From JANPCX01 sp050916095 (GTDB lineage Bacteria; Pseudomonadota; Gammaproteobacteria; Burkholderiales; Burkholderiaceae_C): DNA of 64,000 bases. This document shows positions 16,987 through 25,705 of this stretch, piece after piece; the stretch's first letter is position 1, and each line of letters opens with the position of its first letter. The notes under the pieces are model-generated. The model ran no database searches. It saw nothing but the letters and a program-made list of their open reading frames with translations, and was not told the DNA's origin. The stretch is from assembly GCA_050916095.1 (NCBI GenBank), contig CP050901.1, positions 3,596,001 to 3,660,000 of the forward strand. The letters are read 5' to 3'. The translations under genes were made by a program, and so were the position numbers.

Positions 16987-17850
16987 ATGAACGATATCGC
17001 TTTCATTGGTGCCGGTCGTGTCGCGACAACCTTGTCGCAGGCGCTGGCGAACGCAGGATGGTCAGTGAAGGCAGTGGCCAGTCGGGCGATGGAATCGGCA
17101 GAATCCTTAGCCAGTCTTTTGCCGGACTGTCAGGCGGTGTCCGTGGTCGAGGCCTGCCAGCATCCGCTTGTATTCTTGACTGTCACGGATGACGCAATTT
17201 CCAGCGTGTGTTCGGAGTTGACCTGGCACACAGGACAGTCTGTCGTTCACTGTAGCGGGGCAACCGAGACACTCGCGCTGGAGTCAGCGGCAGCACAGGG
17301 CGCGCAAGTTGGAGGATTCCATCCCTTGCAGATTTTTTCAGACCCTCAGTCTGCGCTGCGAAATCTACCTGGTAGCAGCGTCGCGATAGAGGCCGCTGAT
17401 CCTACTTTGGCCACGACGCTAAGGGACATGGCCAATGCACTGGGGATGCATCCCTTTGATTTACCCGCTGGCTCCAGATCGCTCTATCACGCCGGTGCGG
17501 GTTACGCCGCCAGCCTGCTCTTGCCCTTGTTACACGAAGCGGTGCAACTGTGGCGGGAGTTGGGCGTTGACGAGGCGCAGGCGCTACAGGCGCTTTTGCC
17601 ATTGGCCAAAGGAACTTTGGCTTCAGTTGAGCGGCGCGGACTTGCTGGTGCGCTGTCAGGCCCGCTTTCCAGAGGGGATCTGGGCGTGCTGCAAAAACAC
17701 CTCGACGCCTTAACGCCGCTGGGCGATGAGCACCTGTCTTTCTACAAAACGCTCACACGGCGACAGTGGCCTTTGTTGCGGGCTTCAAAGCCGGGATCGG
17801 CGCATGCGAAACAAAGCATTGAGGTGTTGCTCGGAAAGCTTCCCGGGTAG
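16987..17850 (+). CDS. Rossmann-fold and DUF2520 domain protein
   Basis: 287 aa. The N-terminal NAD(P)-binding Rossmann fold has its glycine loop at residues ~7-12 (FIGAGRVATTL). It is followed by VFLTVTDDAI, VHCSGA and GGFHPLQIFSDP, then a helical C-terminal DUF2520 domain (~130-285; YHAGAGYAASLLLPLL). The architecture resembles 6-phosphogluconate/ketopantoate reductase-like dehydrogenases, but the substrate is unknown. It is divergent from gcdH with 75 bp between starts and is followed by a minus-strand unknown. Confidence 0.85.
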   Translation: MNDIAFIGAGRVATTLSQALANAGWSVKAVASRAMESAESLASLLPDCQAVSVVEACQHPLVFLTVTDDAISSVCSELTWHTGQSVVHCSGATETLALESAAAQGAQVGGFHPLQIFSDPQSALRNLPGSSVAIEAADPTLATTLRDMANALGMHPFDLPAGSRSLYHAGAGYAASLLLPLLHEAVQLWRELGVDEAQALQALLPLAKGTLASVERRGLAGALSGPLSRGDLGVLQKHLDALTPLGDEHLSFYKTLTRRQWPLLRASKPGSAHAKQSIEVLLGKLPG

Positions 17851-17924
17851 ACACTCGGGCTTTTGCAAGCGACAAACATCAGTCAGTTTACGGTTGCCAG
17901 ATCACTTTCGGATGCAGGCAGCAT

Positions 17925-18326
17925 TCAATAGATGCTGACAGTATCAGGCGGACCCAAATCCACATCCAAGGGCATTGGCGCAGAGTTCAGTCCACCGAAA
18001 CGCGAGGCACGCTCTTTGCGTGCCTCGGCCAAGGCGGAGCGGGCATCAGAAACACGGCGAGCCACACGCTCAGCTTCGATCGCTTGTGCGTCCACTTCGT
18101 CAGCAGGCGCACAAACAAAGCCGCCGCCTTTCCACCACACGTAAACACGAACCCCAGCCTGCAGCGGATGCTCAGCAGAAGAGAAACGCATTTCAACTGG
18201 TCCCATGCCGGGGTTCAACACAACAGAACCAAAGGCAGTTACTTCGGTTTCATGCCGCCCACGGGTGAGGGCTTGGAGTTGCGCAGGTGTGACGGTGTTC
18301 AGTGGAAGCGACAGGATTCGATTCAC
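17925..18326 (-). CDS. Protein of unknown function
   Basis: 133 aa from GTG 18326, preceded by AGAGG at good distance. I do not recognise it. The middle part (VVLNPGMGPVEMRFSSAEHPLQ and GVRVYVWWKGGGFVCAP) looks like compact beta structure. Residues ~80-110 (AEVDAQAIEAERVARRVSDARSALAEARKER in part) are a charged helix. There is no signal peptide or membrane segment. It is a single gene between convergent and co-directional neighbours, ~120 bp from the end of the pilus-linked lipoprotein gene. Confidence 0.6.
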   Translation of the reverse strand: MNRILSLPLNTVTPAQLQALTRGRHETEVTAFGSVVLNPGMGPVEMRFSSAEHPLQAGVRVYVWWKGGGFVCAPADEVDAQAIEAERVARRVSDARSALAEARKERASRFGGLNSAPMPLDVDLGPPDTVSIY

Positions 18327-18447
18327 GACAGACCTCTTTGCTGGAGTTGGTTCTGCCTGTATATCGTCTGAATCCTGATTCGCTCAACGAGTTTTACACT
18401 GGGTTACCAATTCCGCATCGACCGTACCTGAGCCCTACAAATCAAAT

Positions 18448-20173
18448 TCAATCCGGTACTGCGCAATCCTGCTGACGGCCATAGGGACTGAGAACGAACG
18501 CAGGCGAACTGGTTGTGCTTGTGAAGGCTGAGGCTGGTGCGGGAACAGGATCCTGAACATACGTTGCCCTCCCCTCTGTTCCAGAAACTCCCGAGGCATT
18601 CACCGTTATCCTGGCTGCTACCCATGTGGCGTAGTTCCTAGGGTACTCAATCTGTAGCAGCGCCAATCCATCTGCTCCCGTTTTTGTAGACAAAAGACGA
18701 ACGCTAACGTCGGATTTCCCAGGTTCAAGTCGGCTGTCTGCATCCAAATCCTCACCCACCTCAAGAACTCCATTTCGGTTCAAGTCTTCGTTGTTGCAGG
18801 CTTGCGGCACTCCCCTAACCCAGCCACTGAGTCCCGTGCTAGCAGGCGCGCATCCTGCGGTGTCAACTACGCAATAGGCACCTTTGTAATAAGTCGGCAA
18901 ATCCACTGAAACGGACAAGTTCACATCGGGTTTCGCATTTCCTGCCGAATCCACGACGCTGACAACGTACTGCTTGATATAGGTTAGCGTTCCCAAAATA
19001 ACGAATTCGTCGGTACCAATACTGACACCCAGAGGGTCGTTCACCACGGTTAACGACACAAATGCTGAGTTCTGACATGCCCCATTTGCAAGCTCGGCGT
19101 CAGTTTTGCCGTAACACACCCGAATTGTCACGCCATTGGTCGGACTGGGCCCTGGCACCTGGTACGTAGGCAGAACTTGCAAATCCATTGGCGTCGCTGT
19201 AAATGATGGCGTTGCCGCTGTTGAAGGTACCGCCGATCGAATTCGGATCGCCGTTCAAATCAAATCGTGCCCTGACATTAGCAATCGGTGCATTGTTGTC
19301 GCCCAGGAAAAGCGCTCTGATTTCAGTGCGGTTCTGGCTCCCTGTCGCATTGATTGGCACGACGCTTGGGCTGGCAGAAACAGAAGCGGAAGTTATGTTT
19401 CCAACAGCAGCAGGTACGGTGCTCGCTGGTTGCACGAGAACAGTCTGGTCGTTCGACGCACCAGCGGCAGTAGCTGTGATGGTGTAGGAGCCGGTCGCAG
19501 CTGGGGCGGTGTATCGAAACACATATTCCCCGTTTAAGTCAGTGGTGCCACTGGGATTGGCCCCCGTCAAACCAGCGGAAGATACTTGCACCTGTTGGTT
19601 GGCCATCGGATTCTTCGCCTGGTCAACGACACGATAGCGGACCGACCCCTGAGCACCTGGCTCCACTACAGGCGCAGATACCGTACTGGAAATCGTCGCG
19701 CCCACCACCTGAATCACGATCGATTTCGTGATACTCCCCGATGTCGCGAGAATCGTGACCGAACGGTTCGCCTTGTTGGCTCCAACTGTCACATCTGCCG
19801 TGGCAATACCACTGGCATTGGTGACGCTGGTTGGGGTCGTGGTTGTGCTGGTAGATCCACCGGAAGAGGTGGATGTAGACGTTGTTGTTTGCGTCACCAC
19901 AGCGTCGCTACCGGATGCCACCGAGATCCGCACTGGAGCGTTGGCAACTGTTCTCTTGTCGCCATCGATAGCTGTCACCGTTACCGTTACCTTGGAGGTT
20001 GGTGTGTTGGAAAGTTGTGCTGAACTGGACACCACATCCAAATCGGCCGCTGTCGACGTTCCTGCATTGCTATTGAACGGTGAGGTCCCAGCACTACCGC
20101 CCCCCCCGCCACAGGCTGCTAAAGACAAAACACCAACCAACATCCCCGCTGCCAGCCAATTTGAAGATTTCAT
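18448..20173 (-). CDS. Ig-like (Big-1) domain lipoprotein, broken by a +1 frameshift
   Basis: Two overlapping frames (20173 down to 19100, then 19188 down to 18448) form one gene of ~574 codons if one base is removed from GGGCCC at 19147-19152. The junction then reads AYVPGARPSPTNGVTIRVCY, a smooth join. Start ATG 20173 gives a lipoprotein signal with lipobox LAAC and a Gly-rich spacer (CGGGGGSAG). Several Ig-like repeats follow (VTAIDGDKRTVANAPVRISV; NANGEY-type turns), with a Ser/Thr-rich linker. It lies 50 bp downstream of pilQ on the same strand, so it is probably the last gene of the pilus operon. Its role is unknown; surface adhesion or pilus support is an inference. Confidence 0.72.
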
Positions 20174-20223
20174 TTTCACAATCCGTTCATCGCTTGATAT
20201 ATATGTGGCCCACCTAGTGTGGT

Positions 20224-22419
20224 TCAACGTGACGACTCTCGTTCACTGATGATCTTAGGCGTCAGAAAAATCAACAACTCCGTTCTGTCCCGAACTTTGT
20301 CTTTCGACTTGAACAAATTTCCGATGTAAGGCAGATCACCCAAGAGGGGTACTTTGGTCACGCTTTCCCGATCGTTCTGTTCGTAGATTCCACCGATCAC
20401 CACCGTACCACCGTTTTCCACCAGAACTTGTGTCTTGATCGCTTTCGTGTTCACAGCGCCCCCCAATGAAGTGGCAGCTGATGCAATGCTGTCCTTCGTG
20501 ACTTCTACATCCAGAATTACATTACCTTCGGGGGTTATTTGGGGGGTTACCTCGAGCTTCAGTACTGCTTCAATGAACGTGGCTGCGGTCGCCCCGCTAG
20601 ATGTTGCCGTCTGAAAAGGTACCTTTTGGCCTTGTTTGATGAAAGCTTTGACCTGATCAGCGGTAATGATGCGGGGACTCGACACCACCTTGCCGCGCCC
20701 ATCTGCCTCCAAGGCAGAGATCTCCAAGTTCAAGAATCGATTGGAACTGGCACCGAACAATGACAGCGCGAAAGTCGCTAGCTGGCTGCCAGCGGAGGCA
20801 CTGCCGGGGCGGTTCGCAGGCAAACTTACAAATTGGGTATCGTTGAATGGAACCGTGGTCGCCGTGGTTTGAACTGTTTGAGCACCTATGGCATTCATGT
20901 TGCCACCCACAGTGATTCTGTTGTCGCCGCCCACGCTATATCCGGGCACACCACCTCGAATTCCGCGAAGATCGGATGTACCCAACCGCACACCGAGCGA
21001 GCGACCGAAGGTGTCTTCGGCCTCGATGACACGGGCTTCAATCAAGACCTGCCGAACAGGTATGTCTATTTTGGCAATCAGCCCTTGAATTTCTTCCAAC
21101 TTAGACGGTATGTCGGTCACGAATAGCTGGTTGGTGCGGGTTTCGAACACGACGCTACCGCGTGGTGAAACAATTTTTGAGCTGCTGTCACCGCCGCCGC
21201 CTTGTCCAGTCAGTCCTTTGGCCACAACCTCCGCCTTGGCGTAGTTAAGCTGGAAAGCCTGTGTACGCACAGGTTCCAACTGCGTGATCTGAGCTTTAGA
21301 CTCCAGATCCGCTTTCTCTTTGGCTGCCAACTCATCTTTGGGGGCAATCAAAATGACGTTGCCCGACTTGCGCAGTCCTAGCGATTTCGACTGGAGAATG
21401 ATTTCGAGCGCTTGATCCCAAGGCACGTCTTTCAAACGCAAAGTGACGTTGCCGGTGACAGTGTCACTGGTGACGACGTTGAAGTTCGTGAAGTCGGCAA
21501 TGACTTGCAGCAGCGCACGAACTTCAATGTTCTGGAAGTTCAGAGACAGTTTCTCACCATTAAAACCGGGGCCTTGAACCAGCTTATTGGGGTCGACAAC
21601 TTGGTTTCGCACTTCCAATACAAATTGATTGTCAGTTTGGTACGCGCTGTGCTCCCAGCTTCCACGCGGCTCGACAACCATTCGAACACGGTCGCCGCTT
21701 TGCGTGGTGGAAATCACTTGCACGGGCGTTCCAAAATCTGTCACGTCCAAACGGCGGCGAAGGCTGTCGGGCAAACTGGACCGCAAAAACTCCACCACGA
21801 GTCCTTGGCCTTGTTGGCGGATATCAACACCTACTTGATTGTTAGGCAAATCTACGACCACGCGCCCGGATCCATCAGGCCCCCGCCGGAAATCGATGGC
21901 CTGCAAAGGAAGCTGTGCCCGGTTCAGATTTTCAGCAAATCGAACCGTTTCGGGTTGGGCGGGTGTAGCGACAGCCGCGACACCAGAGCCTTGCGCCTCC
22001 ACAATCAGCATCAATACCTTGCCTTGCAGTTCGGCACGGTAGTTCGCGGCTTGTTTGAGGTTGAGAACCAAACGTGTTCTGTCTCCCGACTGCGCAATGT
22101 TGACGGAACGAACATTGCCTTGGTTGACCTCTACCATCGGCTTTCCAACGCCGTTCGATATCCCCGGCAAATCAATCGCAATACGCGGCGGAGATTGGAT
22201 GACAAAACCTTTTGGTAACTCAGTCAGTGCCTGCGACAGCTCAATACGTACGACGTCGGCACCCGCCTGCTGGCTGCTGTTGACCGATTGGACGGCGTTC
22301 TGCGCCCATGCTGGGAATGATGCGCAGATGAGTGTCGCAAAGGCGACCAAACCAAAACGCAAACCGATCCACGCACTAGCCCGCTGAGTTGCCATCATGT
22401 CATTTCCCATGTTCTTCAT
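20224..22419 (-). CDS. pilQ: Type IV pilus secretin PilQ
   Basis: 731 aa with an N-terminal signal peptide ending SFPAWA. PilQ forms the outer-membrane pore through which the type IV pilus passes. Order seen: two AMIN-type domains (~45-130 and ~155-260), an STN/N0 domain (LSLNFQNIEVRALLQVIADF), N1 repeats (VRTQAFQLNYAKAEVVAKGL), then the secretin core with RQVLIEARVIEAED, VVSSPRIITADQ and the C-terminal VPLLGDLPYIGNLFK. GGAGAAGG lies 4 bp before ATG 22419. Its start overlaps pilP's stop by 4 bp. Length and architecture are typical for the betaproteobacterial protein. Confidence 0.96.
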   Translation of the reverse strand: MKNMGNDMMATQRASAWIGLRFGLVAFATLICASFPAWAQNAVQSVNSSQQAGADVVRIELSQALTELPKGFVIQSPPRIAIDLPGISNGVGKPMVEVNQGNVRSVNIAQSGDRTRLVLNLKQAANYRAELQGKVLMLIVEAQGSGVAAVATPAQPETVRFAENLNRAQLPLQAIDFRRGPDGSGRVVVDLPNNQVGVDIRQQGQGLVVEFLRSSLPDSLRRRLDVTDFGTPVQVISTTQSGDRVRMVVEPRGSWEHSAYQTDNQFVLEVRNQVVDPNKLVQGPGFNGEKLSLNFQNIEVRALLQVIADFTNFNVVTSDTVTGNVTLRLKDVPWDQALEIILQSKSLGLRKSGNVILIAPKDELAAKEKADLESKAQITQLEPVRTQAFQLNYAKAEVVAKGLTGQGGGGDSSSKIVSPRGSVVFETRTNQLFVTDIPSKLEEIQGLIAKIDIPVRQVLIEARVIEAEDTFGRSLGVRLGTSDLRGIRGGVPGYSVGGDNRITVGGNMNAIGAQTVQTTATTVPFNDTQFVSLPANRPGSASAGSQLATFALSLFGASSNRFLNLEISALEADGRGKVVSSPRIITADQVKAFIKQGQKVPFQTATSSGATAATFIEAVLKLEVTPQITPEGNVILDVEVTKDSIASAATSLGGAVNTKAIKTQVLVENGGTVVIGGIYEQNDRESVTKVPLLGDLPYIGNLFKSKDKVRDRTELLIFLTPKIISERESSR

Positions 22420-22967
22420 TTCGCCTTCTCCTGGAGCTCAAGCAGGGTACTTCTCTCGATCCATTCGCCCGCAGCATCCTGAACGATTTCTCTCAGGGCT
22501 ATGTCCGTTTCAGTGATTTTGGTGATCTTGCCGTAGTTCTGCCCAAGGTAATCACCCAATTTAACCTGGTAAAGCAGCTTGTCCACTCGAAGCAACGCGG
22601 TAGGCCTGGCTTGCTTGGTCACACTGCCGACCATCGCCATGCTGTCCAACGGGTAGGCTTCAAGCGGCTCCTTTCGACGATTGATTTCCGAGGCCAAGAG
22701 AGAATTAGGTTGCCTCGCCTCCTGCTTCAGCGCGACGGTCAGCTTCTGGTTACTGAACGGCTCCACTGCATCGAATGAAGCATAGGGCTCCGGGATAAAT
22801 TTTTTCGGGGGCAACAGTGGCGTGACATTGGGTTTGACTTCGCGCTTTTGAAGCTCCATCCACTCCTGAAGCTCTTCTTGACCCCCACTGCATCCAACCA
22901 AGCTTAAGACGGCGAACGCTGTCAATACCGACAACAAAAGACCAGATATGCGTTTCTGGAGACTCAT
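22416..22967 (-). CDS. pilP: Type IV pilus lipoprotein PilP
   Basis: 183 aa lipoprotein with lipobox LVGC (residues ~22-25). PilP links the inner-membrane PilN/PilO pair to the PilQ secretin. The folded HR-like domain is in the C-terminal half (YPLDSMAMVGSV, TALLRVDKLLYQVKLGDYLGQNYGKI, IALREIVQDAAGEWIER). The N-terminal half is an extended linker. AGGAGG precedes ATG 22967. It overlaps pilO upstream and pilQ downstream, each by 4 bp (ATGA), so it is translationally coupled in the operon. Confidence 0.95.
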   Translation of the reverse strand: MSLQKRISGLLLSVLTAFAVLSLVGCSGGQEELQEWMELQKREVKPNVTPLLPPKKFIPEPYASFDAVEPFSNQKLTVALKQEARQPNSLLASEINRRKEPLEAYPLDSMAMVGSVTKQARPTALLRVDKLLYQVKLGDYLGQNYGKITKITETDIALREIVQDAAGEWIERSTLLELQEKAK

Positions 22968-23653
22968 TTCTTGCCTCCTGCCTTGGCTTTCGCAGCAGCG
23001 TCTTTGACTTGTTGAACCTCGGTTTGGTCTAGATACCGGTAGGTTCTTGCGGTGGCCTCCATAGTCAACGCAGACCCTGCATCTTTGGTGGCCGAGGTGA
23101 TTTGCATGTTGTGCAAAGTGACGATCCTAGACAGGTTGGCGATATCAGCGGCAAACGCGCCGATGTCGTGATATCGCCCAGATACTTTCACCGCAATCGG
23201 TTGTTCTGCGTAGTAGTCCTTGATCGCGACTGGACCTGGTCTGAAAAACTCGAACTGCAAACCTCGCCCCAAACCTGCCTGATTGATATCAGACAAGAGC
23301 GCGTCCATCTCGGCTTTGCCCGGGAGTTGTTTCTCAAGCTGGGTGACGTACTCTTCAACTTGAAGCTTTTGCTTTCGAAGCTCACTGAGATTGGCAGCCT
23401 GGGCAAGTTTGCCTCGATAGTCCTGCTTTAAATTTGGCTCCTTAGCACGTTCAGCATCAAGTGCATCATGCGTTTCCGCCAGAACAAAAAACCAACCTAA
23501 AACTACCAACATGACTGACAAAGCTAGCCACATCGCCAATTTGGGCATGATGGGCCATTGGCCAGGTTCTTTAGGATTGAGCCCACGGAACTGCGAAGCA
23601 GCGCCCTCAAACACCGAGTTGAGGTCCATGTTGAATGATCGACTGTTGGCCAT
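22964..23653 (-). CDS. pilO: Type IV pilus alignment protein PilO
   Basis: 229 aa. A short cytoplasmic N-terminus is followed by one membrane helix at ~45-62 (LAMWLALSVMLVVLGWFFVLA), a coiled coil (ANLSELRKQKLQVEEYVTQLEKQLPGK), then the ferredoxin-like PilO fold (LQFEFFRPGPVAIKDYYAEQPIAVKVSGRYHDIGAF). PilO pairs with PilN in the inner membrane to form the alignment subcomplex with PilM and PilP. Its 3' end overlaps pilP by 4 bp, and it begins 7 bp after pilN ends. Confidence 0.95.
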   Translation of the reverse strand: MANSRSFNMDLNSVFEGAASQFRGLNPKEPGQWPIMPKLAMWLALSVMLVVLGWFFVLAETHDALDAERAKEPNLKQDYRGKLAQAANLSELRKQKLQVEEYVTQLEKQLPGKAEMDALLSDINQAGLGRGLQFEFFRPGPVAIKDYYAEQPIAVKVSGRYHDIGAFAADIANLSRIVTLHNMQITSATKDAGSALTMEATARTYRYLDQTEVQQVKDAAAKAKAGGKK

Positions 23654-23660
23654 GTAAACC

Positions 23661-24299
23661 TCAGACCTTTTTCACTGCCGCCGGTACTGCCGGGGGTGTC
23701 GGAGCGGAGGCACCGCCTTCTGGTGCGGCGAGCTGATCCTGGGGTCGCTTCACGCTGACCTTCATAGAAAAATCAAATAGTCGACGTTGATCGCGGTTGG
23801 CCGCTTGCGCCTTGGACACTTCGATTGCAATCAATTCTGGCTTAACCAGCCAGGGAGAGTTGTTGTTGGTGTTGCGTAGAAGTTCCGAAACACGTTCATT
23901 GGTCTGCGCGATTCCACTGACCGTCAGCACCTGACCATCTTGCTTGACGCTGGTGTAGTAAATGCCTTCAGGCGTCTGCCGCACCAATTCGTTCAACAAA
24001 TAGACCGGCACATTGCGGTCAATCTGCAAGTCCTCGACCGCTTTCTGGCGGGCTTTGAGGGACTCAATCTCGCTGCGTAGAGAAGCGATGTCCTTAATCT
24101 GCACTTCGAGCTTCTGAATCTCAGACGTCAAGAAAGAATTGCGTTGCTGCTGGCCAGCAATCATTTGCTGAAGGATCAAATACCAAACACCAACAACTGC
24201 CAAGCCAAGGGCGGCAGCAACAACAAGGCCGGCAATAAAAGCCTTTTCACGCCGCTTTCTTCGCTCCTCACGGTGCGGAAGTAGGTTAATCAGTATCAC
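23661..24299 (-). CDS. pilN: Type IV pilus alignment protein PilN
   Basis: 212 aa from GTG 24299, which overlaps pilM's stop by 4 bp (GTGA). It begins ILINLLPHREERRKRRE: the INLLP-type peptide that docks in PilM. One membrane helix follows at ~22-44 (AGLVVAAALGLAVVGVWYLI), then a coiled coil and a ferredoxin-like domain (VPVYLLNELVRQTPEGIYYTSVKQDG). The C-terminal ~25 residues are Ala/Pro-rich. An upstream in-frame ATG at 24329 lies within pilM and is not needed. Confidence 0.95.
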   Translation of the reverse strand: MILINLLPHREERRKRREKAFIAGLVVAAALGLAVVGVWYLILQQMIAGQQQRNSFLTSEIQKLEVQIKDIASLRSEIESLKARQKAVEDLQIDRNVPVYLLNELVRQTPEGIYYTSVKQDGQVLTVSGIAQTNERVSELLRNTNNNSPWLVKPELIAIEVSKAQAANRDQRRLFDFSMKVSVKRPQDQLAAPEGGASAPTPPAVPAAVKKV

Positions 24300-25375
24300 T
24301 GCAAAAACCTCCGCATGGCCAAGCCACAAGCCGTGAGGTAAGTGGATGCCTCCCGACGCAGCTTGCTCTCGCGCACAGCAGAACCGAGTTGCATGTTGTC
24401 AAAAGGGTTCACCACCATCGAAGCAAAGCCGGTCAACTCCGTCACTCTGTCCTTAAGACCAGGCAATGCGGCCGTGCCACCAGCCAACATGACGTAGTGA
24501 ACCTTGTGATGTGGTGTGCTGGTAAAGAAATACTGAAGCGCACGGCCAATTTCTTGGGACAGACTATCTACGAACGGGGCTAGGATCGTTGTTTCATAGT
24601 CTTCCGGCAAATCTGATGCCAGCTTTTTCTGCTCCGCCTCTTCAAAAGAAAAGCCGTACTGCCGGGAGATCAACTGCGTTAACTGTGCCCCGCCAAAAGC
24701 CTGGTCACGGTCGTAGAGCATTTCGTCGTCTCGCAGCACCTTGAGGCTGGTGGTGTCTGCACCAATCTCAAACAATGCAACCAATGCATCCTTGCCTTCG
24801 TTGGGCAACGCGGAGATGACTCGGCCCATGGCCAAACGAGAGGCATGCGACTCGATATCCAATATGGCAGGCTTCAGTCCAGCCGCCTCTGCTAAACCCT
24901 GTCGATCTTGGACCCGATCTTTTCGCGAGGCCGCAATCAAAACTTCCACGTCCCCGACAGACGTCAGACTCGGGCCAATCACACAAAAGTCCAAACTCAC
25001 TTCATCCAATGAGAATGGAATGTACTGATTGGCCTCAGATTCCACCTGCACCTCCAGCTCCTCCTCCCGCAGACCAGCGGGAAGCATGATCTTTTTAGTG
25101 ATCACGGCAGACTGTGGCATTGCCAGAACCGCCTGCTTGGTGCGAGTGCCGCTTTTTGAAACCACGCGCTTGACTGCCTCGGCTACTTCATCGAATTTTT
25201 CGATTTGGCCGTCAGTAATCCAGCCCTTTTCAAAAGCCTCAGACGCAAATCGCTCCAGGACATACTCTCCTGAAGCGTTTTGACTCAACTCAACGAGTTT
25301 GACGCTGGACGAACTAATGTCCAGCCCAATCATTGGCGGGTATTTTCGGCCTAACAACGTGTCCAGCAAGCTCAC
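24296..25375 (-). CDS. pilM: Type IV pilus ATPase-fold protein PilM
   Basis: 359 aa from GTG 25375, chosen because GGAGAAGG lies 5 bp before it; the longer frame begins with a TTG inside that Shine-Dalgarno. It is an actin-like (FtsA-fold) cytoplasmic protein that binds PilN's N-terminal peptide. Visible marks are PPMIGLDISSSSVKLVEL (phosphate 1), AVLAMPQSAVITKKI, FEIGADTTSLKVL (phosphate 2) and VMLAGGTAALPGLKDRV (adenosine). It is the first gene of pilMNOPQ plus lipoprotein and diverges from mrcA. Confidence 0.95.
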   Translation of the reverse strand: MSLLDTLLGRKYPPMIGLDISSSSVKLVELSQNASGEYVLERFASEAFEKGWITDGQIEKFDEVAEAVKRVVSKSGTRTKQAVLAMPQSAVITKKIMLPAGLREEELEVQVESEANQYIPFSLDEVSLDFCVIGPSLTSVGDVEVLIAASRKDRVQDRQGLAEAAGLKPAILDIESHASRLAMGRVISALPNEGKDALVALFEIGADTTSLKVLRDDEMLYDRDQAFGGAQLTQLISRQYGFSFEEAEQKKLASDLPEDYETTILAPFVDSLSQEIGRALQYFFTSTPHHKVHYVMLAGGTAALPGLKDRVTELTGFASMVVNPFDNMQLGSAVRESKLRREASTYLTACGLAMRRFLQ

Positions 25376-25430
25376 GACACCTTCTCCCAACGCGCCAACA
25401 AAGGCGCTGGCTTGTTAATAGTTCACTTGA

Positions 25431-25459
25431 ATGCTAGCAGTAAAGTCCTTGTTCAACAA
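25431..25459 (-). promoter_or_regulatory. Candidate sigma-70 promoter for pilMNOPQ
   Basis: On the minus strand TTGTTG (25459-25454) and TAGCAT (25436-25431) are separated by 17 bp, with the pilM GTG start 56 bp downstream. Both hexamers deviate from consensus, so this is a suggestion only. Confidence 0.35.
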
Positions 25460-25619
25460 AGAGAAATTCTGTTTTCACGGACACCTCTCGTTGCGAAACA
25501 CTGACGAAAAACACTTTCGAACTTCGACGGTTTCGGGTGAACCCTTAGGAAACAGGTCAACTGTTTCAGAACTGTTACCAGTAGACAATCAGATGGCGGC
25601 AGCGGTCACTGAGCCTTTC

Positions 25620-25625
25620 TATAAT
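25620..25625 (+). promoter_or_regulatory. Candidate -10 box for mrcA (TATAAT)
   Basis: A perfect TATAAT lies 80 bp before ATG 25706. No good -35 hexamer is found at 16-18 bp upstream, so strength or activator dependence is unclear. Confidence 0.4.
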
Positions 25626-25705
25626 CGGCTACTTTCTTTAGCGTTCCACGCGCTTTTTTGCACCCCATTGCTGGGGAGCCCACCGACCTCAGCCCTTAGC
25701 CGAAC

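Larger units (their letters stand above)
25376..25705. other. Divergent promoter region pilM / mrcA
   Basis: A 330-bp non-coding gap, noticeably richer in A/T than its flanks, holding the promoters for both directions. Candidate boxes are listed separately. The arrangement of the pilus assembly operon divergent from PBP1A is the classical one in Proteobacteria. Confidence 0.6.
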
